Assembly: GCA_951813065.1 (NCBI GenBank)
Contig: CATOTH010000010.1
Span: forward strand, 1-64,000
Origin: an uncultured Bryobacterales bacterium
Lineage (GTDB): Bacteria > Acidobacteriota > Terriglobia > Bryobacterales > UBA6623
Reading direction: 5' to 3'
DNA: 64,000 nucleotides
Shown: positions 61,836 through 64,000 of the stretch, piece after piece
How the letters are laid out: each line of letters begins with the position of its first letter
Position numbering within the stretch: position 1 is the first letter of the stretch
The notes under the pieces: generated by a model
Database searches by the model: none
The model's input: only the letters and a program-made list of their open reading frames with translations
Told to the model about the DNA's origin: nothing
Program-made: the position numbers and the translations under genes

Positions 61836-62654
61836 CTAGGGGTCACGTTCCGGCGGAGGGGCATGGGCCGTCAGAGCCCGGAGTCGCTCCTCCAGTGCCC
61901 GCGCTCTCTCGTCCGCCACATTCGCTCGCTGCTCTGCTGCCTGCTTTTCGCGCTCTGCTGCCTGCTTTTCACGCTCTGCGGTCCGCCGCCGCCGCTCGGC
62001 TGCTTCCAGCGTGCCATCGATCTCTTCCCCCGTGCTCGGGTCAATGAACACCAGTACCGTCACCCCGGCCTGCCTCTGGCTGCGCAGGTCCAGCCCCAGC
62101 ACCCGGCTCCGCAACGCACCGCCCCGGCCCGCGCCCTCGACCGGCTGCACCTGCTCATACTGTCCCGCGCTGGCCACGTAGCCCTCCAGGGGGGTCTCCA
62201 TCAAGGACCCGGCCGGATCCAGCCGCCAGTACTCGCGCACCCCGATCCGGGCGTATTCCCGCGCCTTGTGCAGGGCATCCTTCTCCGCCGTCGACGGCGA
62301 CGCCACCTCGAGCACGAAGTCCGGTGCCTTGCCTTCCTCCCAGACCCGGAACGAACCGCGACTCCCGCAGTGCTCCACCCCGAACACCACTTGCACATCC
62401 GGCTGCAGCCAAACCTTGTTGTTGCCGCGCTGGTAGTACACCACCAGCTCCATGGCCACCAGCACGTCGGCGCGCTCCCGGAAGTAGTAGTGCAGGGCGG
62501 TCGCGGCCTGCCGCACGGCGTCCCCGTGCCCAACGCTCTGCGCGATCCAATGCCCTTCCGGGTACTCGACTTCGTCGCGCTCTGGCGCCACCGCGGTGGC
62601 ACTGGGCGATGAACGTGCGGGAAGTTCCGTCTCTGTGGTGCCCATCGTCGACAT
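61836..62654 (-). CDS. Uma2 family endonuclease (PD-(D/E)XK-fold) with coiled-coil tail
   Basis: 272 residues. The Uma2/DUF820 core is readable: VWLQPDVQVVFGVEH, then EGKAPDFVLEVASPSTAEKDALHKAREYARIGVREYWRLDP, containing the PD-x-EVxSPST and K/R residues of a PD-(D/E)XK-like fold. Such proteins are highly expanded in bacteria rich in mobile elements; biological function remains unclear. The last about 75 residues are a repeated alanine/glutamate/arginine coiled coil (EAAERRRRTAEREKQAAEREKQAAEQR), coded by a near-tandem DNA repeat at about 61916-61980. Confidence 0.9.
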   Translation of the reverse strand: MSTMGTTETELPARSSPSATAVAPERDEVEYPEGHWIAQSVGHGDAVRQAATALHYYFRERADVLVAMELVVYYQRGNNKVWLQPDVQVVFGVEHCGSRGSFRVWEEGKAPDFVLEVASPSTAEKDALHKAREYARIGVREYWRLDPAGSLMETPLEGYVASAGQYEQVQPVEGAGRGGALRSRVLGLDLRSQRQAGVTVLVFIDPSTGEEIDGTLEAAERRRRTAEREKQAAEREKQAAEQRANVADERARALEERLRALTAHAPPPERDP

Positions 62655-63094
62655 GCACTACGCGAATGCGCGTGAACGCCCGTACTCCCGATTATACAGC
62701 CGCGGGACCAGGCCGGAACCGCCGAGCAGGTGCCACGATCGTGTTGCCAGCTATGCTCAGCCTCACCCGCCCGCTGGCGGCACCTCGGCACCGAGGCTTG
62801 AAGCAAGCGTCCACGTTGCAGCGCAGCAAGGAGTCTGGGCACGATTCGCCTCAAACGGATGAGAGTGGCACTTCGGCATCGAAACTTGGCTCAATCGTCA
62901 ACCATACGCCGAGACAAGGAACCTCGCGAGGCTCCGCCGACAAGAGCGGCTCATAGGCGCGCAAACTCAATCGTGAACCTTGAGCCGAGGCACGGAGTCT
63001 AGAGTTGTAGGTAAACGGGAGTACACGGGTACGGGAAAGCGATCGAGATTCGAAACCGATCGACGCCGCGCAGATCTCTGCGCAGGTCGCAATC
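62655..63094. other. Spacer before the partial gene at the right edge
   Basis: No supported gene, repeat or RNA. It lies upstream of the Uma2 gene (starting at 62654 leftwards) and downstream of the partial gene ending at 63095. Confidence 0.3.
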
Positions 63095-64000
63095 TCACTT
63101 GGGCGCCAGACCCAACTCGCGCCGGATCCCGGAGAAATCGAACCGCGGACCCTGAACGCGACTCTCAAGGTTTTCCATATCCTTCACGAGCAGATCGACC
63201 TTTTCCCGTCCGGCAGCAGTCCTCGCGCATTCTCGCGGCGTCATCTGGTCGAGCAGTGGCACAGGCCGGTCGGGCCAATCCGCGTAGTGGCGCACTTTGA
63301 ATTCGGCCAGCGCCTGCGCGTCGATGGGAGTGGGCGGCTTCGCCCGCTTCAGCGGTCCGTCCGGACGCTTCATGGCAAACGTCATCTGGTCCCTCTTCTC
63401 GCGCTGCCGGTGACGGATAAGCGAGCCGCAGGCGGCCTCGACCCGTTGGCGCAAGGCATCCGCCCGCTCCGTCGAATCGGTCTCGATCCAGAGCTCCGCA
63501 GTTTCCAGGTAGACCCGGCCGAGGAGGATCCTCCTGCCCTCGGGCTCTGCCGGATCGCTTGGCCGAGAGATTGCGAATCGCGGCGAATCCGGATCGGAGT
63601 CGTCCCACTCCGATCCCTCGAGATCAGCAATACGGGCGTCGAGTTCCCGCCCTGCCCCCGGCTGGATGTCGAAGTGGTCCACGGTGTGCACGAAGCGGTG
63701 GTGATCGCTGTTGCGCAATTCGATCCGCCTATCTTCCTGCGATTCAATAGCCCGCTCCCAGTTCCGGATCAGGCGGCGGCCGAAAGCGGCCTTCCGAAGG
63801 CGCTCGATCGGCACGGGACGCTTGGCAGGCCGTCGGGATCGAGCGCGCCTGACGACACCGGCAGCCTCGCGGGGCGGCAGCGGGTGGACGTGGATGCCGC
63901 TCACAAGCGAGATGTCGCCATAGTCGACGACGCGGCACAGCAGACAATCGCGCCAAACCAACGTCTCCGACCCGGACTTTTCCTGGACCGTGCGACGCTC
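63095..64000 (-). CDS. Partial uncharacterised protein with MbcA/Xre-type C-terminus, runs off the window
   Basis: The frame stays open to the end of the window, so the start is outside. The visible 300 residues include RPSDPAEPEGRRILLGRVYLETAELWIETDSTERADALRQRVEAACGSLI and, at the C-terminus, PVPLLDQMTPRECARTAAGREKVDLLVKDME followed by FDFSGIRRELGL. The same order (a beta-rich module with a RA(D/E) helix, then LDEPLP/VPLLD...TxRxAxxTxxGRxxV) is seen in the 487-residue protein at 47.96-49.43 kb. No enzymatic motif is visible. The similarity of C-termini suggests a shared, probably protein- or nucleic-acid-binding function. Confidence 0.6.
   Translation of the reverse strand, partial: ERRTVQEKSGSETLVWRDCLLCRVVDYGDISLVSGIHVHPLPPREAAGVVRRARSRRPAKRPVPIERLRKAAFGRRLIRNWERAIESQEDRRIELRNSDHHRFVHTVDHFDIQPGAGRELDARIADLEGSEWDDSDPDSPRFAISRPSDPAEPEGRRILLGRVYLETAELWIETDSTERADALRQRVEAACGSLIRHRQREKRDQMTFAMKRPDGPLKRAKPPTPIDAQALAEFKVRHYADWPDRPVPLLDQMTPRECARTAAGREKVDLLVKDMENLESRVQGPRFDFSGIRRELGLAPK

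Noticed and set aside
61815..62612. Plus-strand 265-codon frame over the Uma2 gene
   Set aside because: Antisense shadow; the repetitive stretch is the coiled-coil DNA of Uma2 read backwards.

Overview
The window most resembles a high-GC Acidobacteriota genome, probably one carrying a heavy load of mobile DNA. Three things point that way: a VWFA-related protein of the acidobacterial TIGR03436 type at 10.6-12.7 kb, two large outer-membrane TonB-dependent receptors with N-terminal carboxypeptidase-regulatory domains (13.1-16.3 and 18.4-22.2 kb), and a cytochrome-type DUF1549/DUF1553 gene paired with a DUF1501 gene (33.4-37.7 kb). The taxonomic assignment is inference from gene content. No rRNA, tRNA or CRISPR array was seen.

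Layout. 0-8.9 kb is ordinary chromosome: an acyl-CoA dehydrogenase (frameshifted, running off the left edge), Sir2 deacylase, MutM, a MenC-type enolase-superfamily enzyme, a PP2C phosphatase, YgfZ, an MBL-fold hydrolase and a PfpI-like protein. One unusual methyltransferase-HNH fusion (4.9-6.6 kb) sits among them. 8.9-22.2 kb holds an IS4-type transposase bordered by a decayed copy of the end of the VWFA gene, then the two TonB receptors, separated by a complete ISKra4-type element with an exact 9-bp target duplication. 22.6-30.8 kb is accessory: a beta-sandwich repeat protein, a truncated NucS/DUF91-like nuclease, a tightly overlapping cassette of uncharacterised genes, a HEAT-like secreted protein, a broken nitrilase, an AbrB/PIN toxin-antitoxin pair with a clear palindrome in front of it, and an EEP-family hydrolase. 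31-38.7 kb carries a DUF3179 protein, the cytochrome/DUF1501 pair and a Cys-rich exported protein. 39.3-45.8 kb is a translationally coupled two-gene operon: a 1822-residue coiled-coil NTPase and a smaller partner. It is the best candidate here for an undescribed system. 46-55.7 kb is an element graveyard (IS21 helper, IS1182-like and IS1634-like fragments, a metallopeptidase remnant, a group II intron remnant) containing two toxin-antitoxin modules whose toxins are frameshifted while the antitoxins are intact. It ends in a complete 2.7-kb IS whose transposase carries a DruA-like (DUF4338) N-terminal half. 56-64 kb has a small membrane protein, an AlbA/Schlafen-type regulator, a DUF4143 ATPase, a Uma2 nuclease and the 3' part of a gene that runs off the right edge.

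Several genes carry single-base frameshifts. Very long genes (1822, 1244, 1075 and 980 codons) remain open, which argues against uniformly poor sequence, so at least the toxin frameshifts deserve attention as real events. All family assignments come from reading the translations; no database search was run.
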